The notes beneath the pieces were generated by a model, which saw only the letters and a list, made by a program, of their open reading frames with translations, made no database searches and was not told the DNA's origin. A stretch of 26,627 nucleotides of DNA, from contig JANQFD010000056.1 of the NCBI GenBank assembly GCA_028278005.1, positions 1 through 26,627 of the forward strand. Direction: 5' to 3'. The DNA is from Chlorobium sp. GTDB taxonomy: Bacteria > Bacteroidota > Chlorobiia > Chlorobiales > Chlorobiaceae. Shown one piece after another: positions 15,513-23,087 of the stretch; within the stretch, counting starts at the first letter, position 1, and every line of letters begins with the position of its first letter. Made by a program: the position numbers and the translations under genes.

Positions 15513-16067
15513 GTGAAAGGTCATATCGTTAATCTGCCGAATTCTTTGAGTCTGCTCAGAATTCTGCTCATTCCTTTTTTTATCTACTACTTCGATAAAG
15601 GGGATATATGGATCGCAAACACGATCCTTGTCGTTGCTGTTTTAACCGACTGGTTTGACGGACAGGCGGCACGCTGGACCAATGAAGTGTCGGATATGGG
15701 CAAGATTCTTGATCCGCTTGCAGACAAGCTGTGCCTTGCAGTCGTTGCCGTTTACTTCATGGTTATAGGGGAACTGCCTGTATGGTTCGTGTTTTTTGTC
15801 GTAGCTAGGGATCTGGTGATTTTTCTCGGGGCGGCTTATGTAAAACATCACCATCAGGTGATTACAACATCTCTCTGGCCTGGTAAATGGGCGGTTGGTT
15901 TTGTGTCCGTGATGTTTTTCAGTATGGTTTGGCCCCACCCTTTTTTTGACCGGTACCCTGTCCAGGAGATTTTCATGTATCTCTCCGTTATTATGCTGCT
16001 TGTTTCCTTCGTGCAGTACCTCGTGAGGTTCTACCGTATCCGCAACGGCCTTGAATCAGGCCTGTAA
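15513..16067 (+). CDS. pgsA: CDP-alcohol phosphatidyltransferase, probable PgsA
   Basis: This 184-residue integral membrane enzyme probably transfers the phosphatidyl group from CDP-diacylglycerol to glycerol 3-phosphate, the committed step to phosphatidylglycerol. The CDP-alcohol signature is exact: Asp46, Asp49-Gly50, Ala53-Arg54, Gly63, Asp67 and Asp71. The N-terminal LPNSLSLLRILLIPFFIYY is the usual first membrane segment of PgsA, and four or five more hydrophobic segments follow. Other enzymes of the superfamily share the signature, so substrate is inferred from length and N-terminus. The start is GTG without a Shine-Dalgarno. It converges with lpxC-fabZ, 35 bases apart. Confidence 0.88.
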   Translation: MKGHIVNLPNSLSLLRILLIPFFIYYFDKGDIWIANTILVVAVLTDWFDGQAARWTNEVSDMGKILDPLADKLCLAVVAVYFMVIGELPVWFVFFVVARDLVIFLGAAYVKHHHQVITTSLWPGKWAVGFVSVMFFSMVWPHPFFDRYPVQEIFMYLSVIMLLVSFVQYLVRFYRIRNGLESGL

Positions 16068-16102
16068 GCGGAATGCGCCGGGTCGAGCCTGCAGTCTTTT
16101 CG

Positions 16103-17506
16103 TCAATCGTTCTTTTCCACGACGGTCGCCATGAGCGACGCTTCACAGACGAGTTCGCCCCGGACATAGGCTTTCGCATCGAATTTGCAGACACTCCGTC
16201 GTCGGCTTGTCATGATCGCCTCGATCACCAGTGTGTCTCCGGGGATCACGGGCTTTCGGAACCGCGCTTTGTCGATTCCCATAAAATATACCTGCATTTC
16301 GCCAATATTATCGTTCCCGTTCAGCATCATGATGCCTCCTGTCTGTGCCATGGCTTCAACGATAAGCACTCCGGGCATAATCGGATTGCCGGGGAAATGG
16401 CCCTGAAAAAATTCCTCGTTCATGGTCACATTCTTTATGGATACGATTTTCTCGTCGAGTTTGAATTCAACGATTTTGTCGATCAGAAGAAACGGGTAAC
16501 GATGAGGAAGAATTCTCTGGATGGCATTGATGTCGAAAATGACACTGGATTTTTTTTCGTGCTGAAACTGGCGGGCAAGTTCGTTCCGGTCAGCGTATTT
16601 TTTCAGGAGTTTGACAAACTCGACATTTGAAGCATGGCCGGGTCTGGCGGCAAGGATCTGAGCCTTCAGAGGCAGTCCCAGCAGCGCCAGATCACCAATG
16701 AGATCAAGCAGTTTGTGTCTCGCGGGTTCGTTTTTGAACCGCAGCTCCCTGTTGTTGAGGATGCCGTTTTTACCAAGGACCAGCTGAGAGTTGTCAACAC
16801 CTATTTTTTCCGCAAGTTTTGACAACTCGCTGTCGGACATCTTTTTGTCGACAATGACAATGGCATTTTCAAGGTCCCCGCCTTTAATGATGCCTATGTT
16901 TGCAAGTTCTTCGACTTCACTTAAAAAACAGAACGTCCGGCAGGGGGCGAAATCCTGCAGGAACTCTTTTTCAAGATCGAATAATCCGGAATGCTGCGAT
17001 CCGAGGGCGGGATTCTTGTAGTCAACCATGACGGTGGACCTGAATCCGTCAAGAGGAAGCGCAACGATATCAACATTTTTTTCGGGATCGTGAAACTCGA
17101 TGGTTTCATCGATAACAAGGTAGTTTTTAGGTTCCTCCTGTTTCACAAAACCGGCAGAAAAAAGCGCTTCGGTAAAGTGCATAGAGCTGCCGTCCATCAC
17201 CGGAGGTTCGGGCCCGTCCATTTCAATCCTGCAGTTGTCGATCTGCAGCCCATAGAGCGCGGCGAGCACATGCTCCGTCGTATGTACCTTGTTATTTTCG
17301 AATTCAATGGTTGTCCCGCGGCATACATCGACGACATTGTCTATTACAGCGGGTATTTCAGGGCAGTTTTCAATATCGGTTCTTACAAACCGGTAACCGT
17401 AATTGACCGGTGCCGGCTTGAAGGTTATCATGCATGCCTGACCGGTATGCAGACCGGTACCCTGGAGGGAAACTTCTTTTCCGAGTGTTCTCTGATGAAT
17501 CAGCAT
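16103..17506 (-). CDS. lpxC-fabZ: Bifunctional LpxC-FabZ: UDP-3-O-acyl-N-acetylglucosamine deacetylase / 3-hydroxyacyl-ACP dehydratase
   Basis: The 467-residue protein fuses two enzymes. Residues 1 to about 305 are LpxC, the zinc deacetylase committing to lipid A: QGTGLHTG at 15-22, zinc ligand region HTTEHVLAAL at 75-84, LLDLIGDLALLG near 260 and the PGHASNVEF segment. Residues from about 320 are FabZ, which dehydrates 3-hydroxyacyl-ACP: ILPHRYPFLLID, GHFPGNP (His370) and VEAMAQTGG (Glu384). Both active sites look intact. This fusion is a known hallmark of the Bacteroidota/Chlorobiota. Coupling may balance 3-hydroxyacyl chains between lipid A and fatty-acid synthesis. A strong AGGAG directly abuts the ATG with no spacer, so initiation could use an unusual spacing or a non-ATG codon slightly downstream. 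Confidence 0.97.
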   Translation of the reverse strand: MLIHQRTLGKEVSLQGTGLHTGQACMITFKPAPVNYGYRFVRTDIENCPEIPAVIDNVVDVCRGTTIEFENNKVHTTEHVLAALYGLQIDNCRIEMDGPEPPVMDGSSMHFTEALFSAGFVKQEEPKNYLVIDETIEFHDPEKNVDIVALPLDGFRSTVMVDYKNPALGSQHSGLFDLEKEFLQDFAPCRTFCFLSEVEELANIGIIKGGDLENAIVIVDKKMSDSELSKLAEKIGVDNSQLVLGKNGILNNRELRFKNEPARHKLLDLIGDLALLGLPLKAQILAARPGHASNVEFVKLLKKYADRNELARQFQHEKKSSVIFDINAIQRILPHRYPFLLIDKIVEFKLDEKIVSIKNVTMNEEFFQGHFPGNPIMPGVLIVEAMAQTGGIMMLNGNDNIGEMQVYFMGIDKARFRKPVIPGDTLVIEAIMTSRRRSVCKFDAKAYVRGELVCEASLMATVVEKND

Positions 17507-17567
17507 CTCCTGACTGTTGCTCCGGCTGGAAGGTCGGACCGGAAATATGTGAACGAATTAGAATGCC

Positions 17568-17609
17568 AAAAAACGGGCAACCTGAAACATCGCCTGTTTC
17601 AGGTGCCCG
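17568..17609 (-). terminator. Rho-independent terminator of the inositol monophosphatase gene
   Basis: ACCTGAAACA at 17580-17589 pairs with TGTTTCAGGT at 17595-17604, and CGGGC at 17574-17578 pairs with GCCCG at 17605-17609 after one bulged base. That gives 15 pairs and a 5-base loop. On the minus strand six T follow directly (17573-17568). It lies 73 bases after the stop of the phosphatase gene and upstream of lpxC-fabZ, which must then have its own promoter. Confidence 0.88.
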
Positions 17610-17682
17610 AATATGGCCCCCCTAAGATAACAAAGCTACGCAACCATTCAAATATTCAGGAGAGAGGGCAGGTTGGAACACC

Positions 17683-18480
17683 TTACAGATGTTCCTGAAA
17701 ATGTTTCTGAGCCATGTCGAGAAGAAGCGGATGTGTGGCAGGATTGCCCGCAACAATGCTGTGGTGTGCAGCGACGTCTGAGCTCCCGCTGAAACCGGTC
17801 ACGATACCGCCTGCTTCCCTTACAAGAAGCACCCCGGCGGAATAATCCCAGGGAAAAAGCTTGTATTCCCAGAACCCGTCAAACCGGCCGCATGCGGTAT
17901 AGGCAAGATCGATCGCGGCGGACCCTGCCCTGCGGATTCCGGCCGAGTCGTGAATGACGTCCCTGAGCATCGATACATATGATTCAAGGTAGTGGTACTC
18001 CTTGAAGGGAATGCCGGTAGCTATGAGCAAATGTTCAGGATCATGACGCTTCGACACATGAATGGGATTCCCGTTGAGAAATGCACCCTTGCCTTTTTCT
18101 GCGGTGAAAAGCTCATCGAGAACAGGCTGATAGACAACACCGCCAACGAGTTCGTTACCTGCATCACAGAGTGCAATACTGACTGAAAAAACAGGAAAAG
18201 AGTGGATAAAATTAAGTGTGCCGTCAAGCGGGTCGACGATCCATTTTCTTCCTGTAGAACCGTTTGCGGCACTCCCTTCCTCACAGAGCATGCTGTCTTC
18301 GGGGAATGCGGTGGTAATGGCTGATGCGATGCTTTCTTCACAAGCCTTGTCGACTTCCGTAACAAAATCCTTGTACTCCTTGGGATGTATGTCTGTCTGG
18401 TCGAGTTCCCCGAACTTGTGGAGAGCTATGTGTCCGGCATCTTTTGCCGCTCGTACGGCAGTATCAAGCTCCTTGCTCAT
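17683..18480 (-). CDS. suhB: Inositol monophosphatase family protein (SuhB-like)
   Basis: This 265-residue magnesium-dependent sugar phosphatase has the complete family site: EYKDFVTEVDKACE at 35-48, CEEGSA with Glu67/68, WIVDPLDGTLNFIH with Asp83 and Asp86, and WDYSAGVLLVREAGG near 214-228. Family members hydrolyse myo-inositol 1-phosphate, histidinol phosphate or fructose 1,6-bisphosphate, and E. coli SuhB also joins antitermination complexes. The substrate here cannot be fixed from sequence. No histidine or inositol gene is adjacent. It ends with a clear terminator and is divergent from tspO. The 202-base gap upstream shows no gene and no convincing promoter. Confidence 0.93.
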   Translation of the reverse strand: MSKELDTAVRAAKDAGHIALHKFGELDQTDIHPKEYKDFVTEVDKACEESIASAITTAFPEDSMLCEEGSAANGSTGRKWIVDPLDGTLNFIHSFPVFSVSIALCDAGNELVGGVVYQPVLDELFTAEKGKGAFLNGNPIHVSKRHDPEHLLIATGIPFKEYHYLESYVSMLRDVIHDSAGIRRAGSAAIDLAYTACGRFDGFWEYKLFPWDYSAGVLLVREAGGIVTGFSGSSDVAAHHSIVAGNPATHPLLLDMAQKHFQEHL

Positions 18481-18682
18481 ACTGTGCTTTTTCCATTGTT
18501 GCTTTGTTCCTTGATCTGACGGGTTGAAATATACGGTATGTCATGGCTATTATCGAATATCCGCGTCATGGTTTATGCGAGTACCACTTCTTTCAATCGA
18601 AGAAACTTATTCCGCTATTTTATGTTGTACTATGAAACCGCTTTGATCGGCATCATTGTGTAACCATCAAACAAATCCTCAC

Positions 18683-19162
18683 ATGAATGTAAATCCAGTA
18701 GTTCTTGTCGCCTGCATTGCCCTTTGTATGCTTGTTGGTTTTGCAGGCAGCGTGTTTACACCGGAGCAGGGATCGAACTGGTATTATTCGGTGCTTAACA
18801 AACCTTCCTGGAACCCTCCAAGCTGGCTTTTCGCTCCTGTATGGACGTTGATTTTTATCCTGATGGGCATTTCTCTTTCACTGGTTCTCAGGGAAGGGGT
18901 CGAAAAACCGGTTGTGGCGGCTGCAGTGATTGTTTTCGGCGTTAACCTGTTTCTGAATTTCGGCTGGTCTGCGATGTTCTTCGGTCTGCAGTCGCCATTC
19001 TGGGGATATCTGGAAATTATTGCTCTCTGGTTGTCGATCATCCTCTCGATCGTACTCTTTGCGGCTGTCTCCAAAACAGCGGCCTATCTTCTGATACCAT
19101 ACCTGCTTTGGGTAAGCTTTGCATCCTATTTGACATTCACTATATGGAAGTTGAATCCATAA
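18683..19162 (+). CDS. tspO: TspO/MBR family tryptophan-rich sensory protein
   Basis: The 159-residue protein has five hydrophobic segments and the TspO motif NKPSWNPPSWLFAPVWTLIFILMG at roughly residues 33-56, split by the first loop. Further family blocks are LFLNFGWSAMFFGLQSPFWG near 92-111 and many Trp residues. TspO binds porphyrins, haem or sterols in the membrane and in phototrophs tunes tetrapyrrole-related gene expression. That would suit a green sulfur bacterium, but the role here is inference. A TTG at 18656 would add nine residues; the ATG at 18683 is preferred because it places the first membrane segment at the normal distance. No Shine-Dalgarno. Confidence 0.94.
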   Translation: MNVNPVVLVACIALCMLVGFAGSVFTPEQGSNWYYSVLNKPSWNPPSWLFAPVWTLIFILMGISLSLVLREGVEKPVVAAAVIVFGVNLFLNFGWSAMFFGLQSPFWGYLEIIALWLSIILSIVLFAAVSKTAAYLLIPYLLWVSFASYLTFTIWKLNP

Positions 19163-19196
19163 TGATGCGCCGGGAACCGGCGATAAGGATTGTAAA

Positions 19197-19436
19197 ATGA
19201 AGGAACTGAGGAAATCAAGCCTGATTGCGGCATGGCTGGTAGTTTTGATACTGGCCATACCCGCAATGATAGCTGCCGATAACAGTGCTGCGGCTTACCA
19301 TGGCAACACGAAAAGCAAGATCTTCCATCGACCCGGTTGCAGGTATTACAACTGTTCCAAATGCACCGCGGTATTTTCGAGCCGTCAAAGCGCCCTTGAT
19401 AGTGGTTACAGGCCGTGCAAGGTCTGCAAACCTTAG
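19197..19436 (+). CDS. Small exported cysteine-rich protein, Ada-type metal-binding-like domain
   Basis: This 79-residue ORF starts with a basic stretch, a hydrophobic segment (10-26) and a likely signal cleavage after AMIA. The mature part carries H44, C48, C53, C56, C74 and C77 in HRPGCRYYNCSKC and GYRPCKVCKP. The C-terminal pattern is that of Ada-like zinc-binding domains, often found at the ends of exported nuclease-like or unknown proteins; here it stands alone. A metal-binding or protein-binding role outside the cytoplasm is inference. AAGGAT lies eight bases before the ATG, a good ribosome site. It follows tspO by 34 bases and is probably cotranscribed. Its stop codon overlaps the left end of the 142-bp palindromic element. 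Confidence 0.82.
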   Translation: MKELRKSSLIAAWLVVLILAIPAMIAADNSAAAYHGNTKSKIFHRPGCRYYNCSKCTAVFSSRQSALDSGYRPCKVCKP

Positions 19437-19576
19437 GGCGCCGGTCAAAACGGCTCTTTTGCCCAACCTCTGCGTTCTGTTCACACTTCCGATGCTCACG
19501 TATTAAACATACGCTCCGCTTCAGCTTGTGAACACGCCTTGATCTTGAACAAAATACCCGTTTTGAGCGGCGCCCT
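19435..19576. repeat. 142-bp palindromic intergenic element with 19-bp terminal inverted repeats
   Basis: AGGGCGCCGGTCAAAACGG at 19435-19453 and its near-perfect inverse at 19558-19576 match at 18 of 19 positions. Inside, GTTCACA at 19479-19485 pairs with TGTGAAC at 19527-19533, and CGTA/TACG at 19499-19502 and 19510-19513 close a loop centred near 19506. The arms between are imperfectly complementary. The whole is symmetric about one centre. Phrases such as CTGCGTTCTGTTCAC and GAACACGCCTTGATCTTGAAC recall a class of intergenic palindromic repeats I have seen in many bacterial genomes; I cannot check copy number. It sits between convergent genes, starting inside the stop codon of the upstream ORF and ending 35 bases from the GNAT stop. 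Confidence 0.85.
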
Positions 19577-19611
19577 GTGATGGTCAGCCTCTATTGATGG
19601 TTATGAGCGCC

Positions 19612-20187
19612 CTAAAAAATATTCTCTCCTTTCGGCAGTATCCCGAACCGGTCGATGAAATCCTTCTTCAGCACATCCATAACGGTAACGTCGAAACGCT
19701 TGCCGTTTCGGTAGACCAGCTCACGCATTGTTCCCCGGTTCATGAAGCCGCAATTTTCGTACAGTCCTATAGCGTTTTTGTTGTGTGCTTCGACAAGGAG
19801 TGCGACGACGTGCAGGTCGATGATGTTAAATGCAAAATCAAGGAGCGTAAGCATGGCGTCCCGGCCGTATCCTTTTCCTCTGAGCGTCGGTTCGAAAATG
19901 CAGAACGATCCTATGAAGGCGTGGCGGCTTATCCAGCTTATCGATTCAAGGTTTATGATCCCGATGAGATTCCGGTTTGAGCAGCATTCCTCGATACCGA
20001 AAAAGAATTCACTCCGTTCCCTGAAAAGACGGTCCTTTGTTCGAACCAGTTCTACCAGGTCCTGTTGAGAGGAGGGGAGTGGCGACGGCAGGTATTGCCG
20101 GAGCTCGTAATTGTTCCAGTGAGGATAAATCTTTTCGGCATCGGCTTCTTCGAGCCTGCGCAGCAATGTATGTTTTCCACTGAACAT
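19612..20187 (-). CDS. GNAT family N-acetyltransferase (RimJ/RimL-like)
   Basis: The 191-residue protein has the GNAT layout: LLRRLEEADAEKIYPHW at the start, IGIINLESISW for strand 4, and the acetyl-CoA-binding segment LRGKGYGRDAMLTLLDFAF near 107-125, followed by VEAHNKNAIGLYENCGF and MRELVYRNGKRFDVTVM. This C-terminal half matches the RimJ/RimL group, whose members acetylate ribosomal protein N-termini, antibiotics or small amines. The substrate cannot be told. It begins 11 bases after the lipoprotein gene and is probably cotranscribed with it. No ordinary terminator follows; the 142-bp palindromic element lies 35 bases downstream. Confidence 0.9.
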   Translation of the reverse strand: MFSGKHTLLRRLEEADAEKIYPHWNNYELRQYLPSPLPSSQQDLVELVRTKDRLFRERSEFFFGIEECCSNRNLIGIINLESISWISRHAFIGSFCIFEPTLRGKGYGRDAMLTLLDFAFNIIDLHVVALLVEAHNKNAIGLYENCGFMNRGTMRELVYRNGKRFDVTVMDVLKKDFIDRFGILPKGENIF

Positions 20188-20198
20188 GGTTTCGGGTT

Positions 20199-20732
20199 TC
20201 AGGATTCCTGTTGTCGCAGTATTACAAGGTTGTTGATAGCGGTTTCCCCGGCTTTTTTCAGGCGTTCCCGTATCCCGGGGTGATCTGTATTCCCTGCTCC
20301 TATCGAAATATAATCGCCGTTAATCAGGATATAAAGGCCGCCGTCGGCAATAAATGCTTCTTCACCAATACCTGTAACATCGATTCTGTCTTCGCGGTGC
20401 GCTTTCTTGATGGAATGAAAGATATCAGAAGGAGGAACACCGTCAGGGTTCATGAATGCCTGCTGGGTGAGCGCTATCTGAAGGAATGCCGTGGAGTTCT
20501 CATCCTGAGGGTTATACATGCAGAGTTTCATGCCGACAACCTGCTGCTCGCTTTTTTCAGCGAGTTTTACCGGTTCACCGATTATTGTTTCCGCATCGGA
20601 TTTTGTGATGAGCTCACAGGGCTCAAGAAGGGATGTGGCCGATTCACTCTTTCCCTCCGGATCGGCAACACAGCCAAGCATAGCAAGACAGCAACCCAGA
20701 ACAAGCGAAATGAGAAATTGATGATGTCGCAT
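20199..20732 (-). CDS. Putative lipoprotein of unknown function
   Basis: The frame is open to a TTG at 20765, but the ATG at 20732 gives a proper export signal: a short HH-containing N-region, a hydrophobic core, and a lipobox-like AMLGC with Cys21. The lipobox is imperfect (Met and Leu at -3 and -2). The mature part of about 155 residues opens with EPCELITKSDAETIIGEPV, a Cys-containing pattern seen in DUF3558-like and other lipoproteins, and has a second Cys in MKLCMYNP that could form a disulfide. Near the C-terminus LYILINGDYISIGAG suggests a beta-sheet core. Attachment to the inner leaflet of the outer membrane is inferred. No Shine-Dalgarno is present. It follows acs after a terminator. 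Confidence 0.72.
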   Translation of the reverse strand: MRHHQFLISLVLGCCLAMLGCVADPEGKSESATSLLEPCELITKSDAETIIGEPVKLAEKSEQQVVGMKLCMYNPQDENSTAFLQIALTQQAFMNPDGVPPSDIFHSIKKAHREDRIDVTGIGEEAFIADGGLYILINGDYISIGAGNTDHPGIRERLKKAGETAINNLVILRQQES

Positions 20733-20770
20733 GAGAAGGACGTTTTGGTGTTCATGCTTCAACAAAATAT

Positions 20771-20803
20771 AAAAAAAGAAGCCGTCCGATGACGGCTTCT
20801 TTT
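20771..20803 (-). terminator. Rho-independent terminator of acs
   Basis: GAAGCCGTC at 20778-20786 pairs with GACGGCTTC at 20791-20799 around a CGAT loop, and flanking A and T runs extend the stem to 13 pairs. On the minus strand a run of seven T follows the stem (20777-20771). It begins 25 bases after the acs stop. Confidence 0.92.
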
Positions 20804-20827
20804 CTGCTGTCTTGCAGTGTAAGGAAG

Positions 20828-22819
20828 TTAATCCTCTTCTTCCTGTCCCCGGAGTTGTTCCAGAACGCCGAAATCTTCAAGCGTGGTGACATCACCCTTG
20901 ATTTCCTTGGTCGAGGCCAGCTCGCGAAGAAGGCGACGCATGATCTTGCCGCTCCTTGTTTTCGGCAGACCTTTGGCCCATCGTATTTCATCCGGTTTGG
21001 CGATGGGGCCGATTTCCTTGGCGACATGGTTGCGGAGTTCTTCGCGGAGTTTCATGTCACCTTCATACTCGTCCTTGAGCGTGACAAATGCGATAAGAGC
21101 GTTGCCCTTGATTTCATCGGGTCGGCTGACGACAGCGGCCTCTGCAACCGCTTCGTGGGCGACGAGAGCGCTTTCAACTTCACTGGTGCCGAGGCGGTGG
21201 CCGGAAACATTCACGACGTCGTCGACACGGCCCATGATCCAGATATAACCATCCTCATCTTTTCTGGCACCGTCCCCGGTAAAGTACATGTTTTTGAACT
21301 CAGACCAGTACGTGTCCTCATACCGTTTGTTGTCACCGTAAATCGTGCGGAGCATCGATGGCCAGGGTTTTTTGATGACCAGGTAGCCGCCTTCGTTTGG
21401 TTTGCAGGATTTACCGTCTTTGCGGACTACATCGACCATGATGCCGGGAAGCGGTCGGGTTGCAGTGCCGGGTTTGGTCGGTGTTGCGCCCGGGAGAGGC
21501 GAAACAAGTATACCGCCGGTTTCCGTCTGCCACCAGGTATCGACAATCGGACAGTTTTCTTTGCCGATTACCGTATGGTACCACATCCAGGCTTTGGGAT
21601 TGATCGGTTCACCAACGGTACCGAGGAGTCTCAGGGAACTCAGGTCATGTTTTGTGACCCATTCGTCTCCGGCCCGGATAAACGCGCGAATCGCGGTCGG
21701 AGCAGTATAGAGTATCGTGATCTTGTGGCGGTTTATGATATCCCAGAACCGGTCCCACTGGGGGTAGTTGGGAGCGCCTTCATACATCATGATGGTTGCA
21801 CCGTTAAGCAAAGGACCGTAAACCAGATAACTGTGTCCGGTAATCCAGCCTACATCGGCTGTACACCAGTAAATGTCATCGTCCTTGATATCGAATACGT
21901 ATTTGAAGGAATTTGCCGCATGGACCATATACCCTCCGGTTGTGTGGAGGATACCTTTCGGTTTGCCGGTTGAACCGCTTGTATAGAGAATGAAAAGAGG
22001 ATGTTCGGCTTCGACAAACTCTGGCTCGTTGTGGTCGAGGGCAAGTCCCATGAGATCATGCCACCAGTGATCCATGCCGTCGTGCATGTTTACCTCTTCG
22101 TTGGTGACTTTCAGGACAATGACGCTGCGGACAGAAGGTGTATTGACGATGGCTTCATCTACTATTTCTTTCAGATTAATGGTTTTGCCGCGTCTCTTTG
22201 TCCCGTCCGAGCAGATAATGAGTTTTGCCCTCGAGTCATTGACCCTCTCGGTGATGGCGTGTGCGGAGAAACCGGCAAAGATAACGTTATGAGCTGCGCC
22301 GACACGAGCGCATGCAAGAACTGCAATGGCAAGCTCAGGCACCATGCCCATGTAGATGGCGACCCGGTCTCCCGGTTTTACGCCGGCGATTTTCAGGACG
22401 TTTGCAAATTTGCTTACCTGGCGGTGCAGTTCTCCGTAGGTAAGAACACGCTGTTCGCCTTCTTCTCCTTCCCAGATAATTGCAGCCTTGTTTTTACGCC
22501 AGCTGTTGACATGTCTGTCCACTGCGTTATAGCAGATGTTCGTCGTGCCGCCGCTGAACCATTTTGCATATGGTGTTTTCCACTCGAGCACCTTGTCCCA
22601 TTTCTTTTCCCAGTGATAATTTTCAGCAATGCCGGCCCAGTATTTTTCCGGATCTTTCTCGGCCTTGGCGTAAAGCTTTTCATACTCATCCATTGTGGAA
22701 ATGTGGGCCTTTTCAGAAAAATCAGAAGGAGGGGGGAATTTTCTTTTTTCCGACAGAACTGAACTGATTGACTCTTGATCGGCAGCTTTCTGATTCGATT
22801 GTTTTCTTTCCTTTGCCAT
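20828..22819 (-). CDS. acs: Acetyl-CoA synthetase, AMP-forming
   Basis: Acs activates acetate to acetyl-CoA through acetyl-AMP in the cytosol. In green sulfur bacteria this feeds acetate into the reductive TCA cycle. The 663-residue product has the P-loop-like YTSGSTGKPKG at 279-289, DTWWQTETGG near 415, YFTGDGARKDEDGYIW near 510 and the acetylation-site motif RSGKIMRR with Lys625. Length is normal, with an acidic C-terminus. Lys625 is the residue controlled by acetylation in related enzymes, so post-translational control is possible. No acetyltransferase of the Pat type adjoins; the GNAT nearby is a different subgroup. A candidate promoter stands about 190 bases upstream, and a strong terminator follows. 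Confidence 0.97.
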   Translation of the reverse strand: MAKERKQSNQKAADQESISSVLSEKRKFPPPSDFSEKAHISTMDEYEKLYAKAEKDPEKYWAGIAENYHWEKKWDKVLEWKTPYAKWFSGGTTNICYNAVDRHVNSWRKNKAAIIWEGEEGEQRVLTYGELHRQVSKFANVLKIAGVKPGDRVAIYMGMVPELAIAVLACARVGAAHNVIFAGFSAHAITERVNDSRAKLIICSDGTKRRGKTINLKEIVDEAIVNTPSVRSVIVLKVTNEEVNMHDGMDHWWHDLMGLALDHNEPEFVEAEHPLFILYTSGSTGKPKGILHTTGGYMVHAANSFKYVFDIKDDDIYWCTADVGWITGHSYLVYGPLLNGATIMMYEGAPNYPQWDRFWDIINRHKITILYTAPTAIRAFIRAGDEWVTKHDLSSLRLLGTVGEPINPKAWMWYHTVIGKENCPIVDTWWQTETGGILVSPLPGATPTKPGTATRPLPGIMVDVVRKDGKSCKPNEGGYLVIKKPWPSMLRTIYGDNKRYEDTYWSEFKNMYFTGDGARKDEDGYIWIMGRVDDVVNVSGHRLGTSEVESALVAHEAVAEAAVVSRPDEIKGNALIAFVTLKDEYEGDMKLREELRNHVAKEIGPIAKPDEIRWAKGLPKTRSGKIMRRLLRELASTKEIKGDVTTLEDFGVLEQLRGQEEED

Positions 22820-23008
22820 TGTACCGTAGTTTAGGTTGAAGAGAAGGGATGACCCCCCTTAGCAGGTATATGAAATGAGTATGATGGTTGTTATACAAAG
22901 GGCTTGGAGTACCGGACTGCAGAAAAGCGAGATAATGTTTGCTTGTGCTTCAAAACGTTTTTTCCCGGATAGCTTGCAGGATTATGAGCTGTAGAAGTCT
23001 AATTTAGA

Positions 23009-23038
23009 ATTATACAAAAAAAAGCAGTGTAGAGGCAA
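23009..23038 (-). promoter_or_regulatory. Candidate acs promoter with long leader
   Basis: On the minus strand TTGCCT (23038-23033) and a perfect TATAAT (23014-23009) are 18 bases apart; the spacer contains eight consecutive T. Transcription from here would give a leader of about 180 bases before acs, with a weak hairpin AAGGG/CCCTT at 22844-22860. The gap 22820-23087 contains no gene, and I see no clear terminator for leuS in it. Confidence 0.4.
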
Positions 23039-23087
23039 GTCAATTGATCGAAAAGAACACCGGCCGACGGCTTCCCGGGGGGCTGTT

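Noticed and set aside
18656..18682. TTG start for TspO
   Set aside because: The added residues are polar and the ATG at 18683 gives the normal TspO N-terminus.
20733..20765. TTG start for the lipoprotein
   Set aside because: It would place 11 polar residues before the signal peptide; the ATG at 20732 gives a proper export signal.
20789..21973. 394-codon plus-strand open frame opposite acs
   Set aside because: It mirrors the codon structure of acs, which is a textbook-intact gene, and has no recognisable domain or start context. The same holds for long frames opposite purD (2034-3062), polA (11284-12324), lpxC-fabZ (16991-17698), Omp85 (8365-8706) and leuS (24204-25121).
23040..23087. GC-rich palindromic bits after leuS as a terminator
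   Set aside because: Only short, conflicting pairings (such as GCCGACGGC) can be drawn and the T-run is poor.
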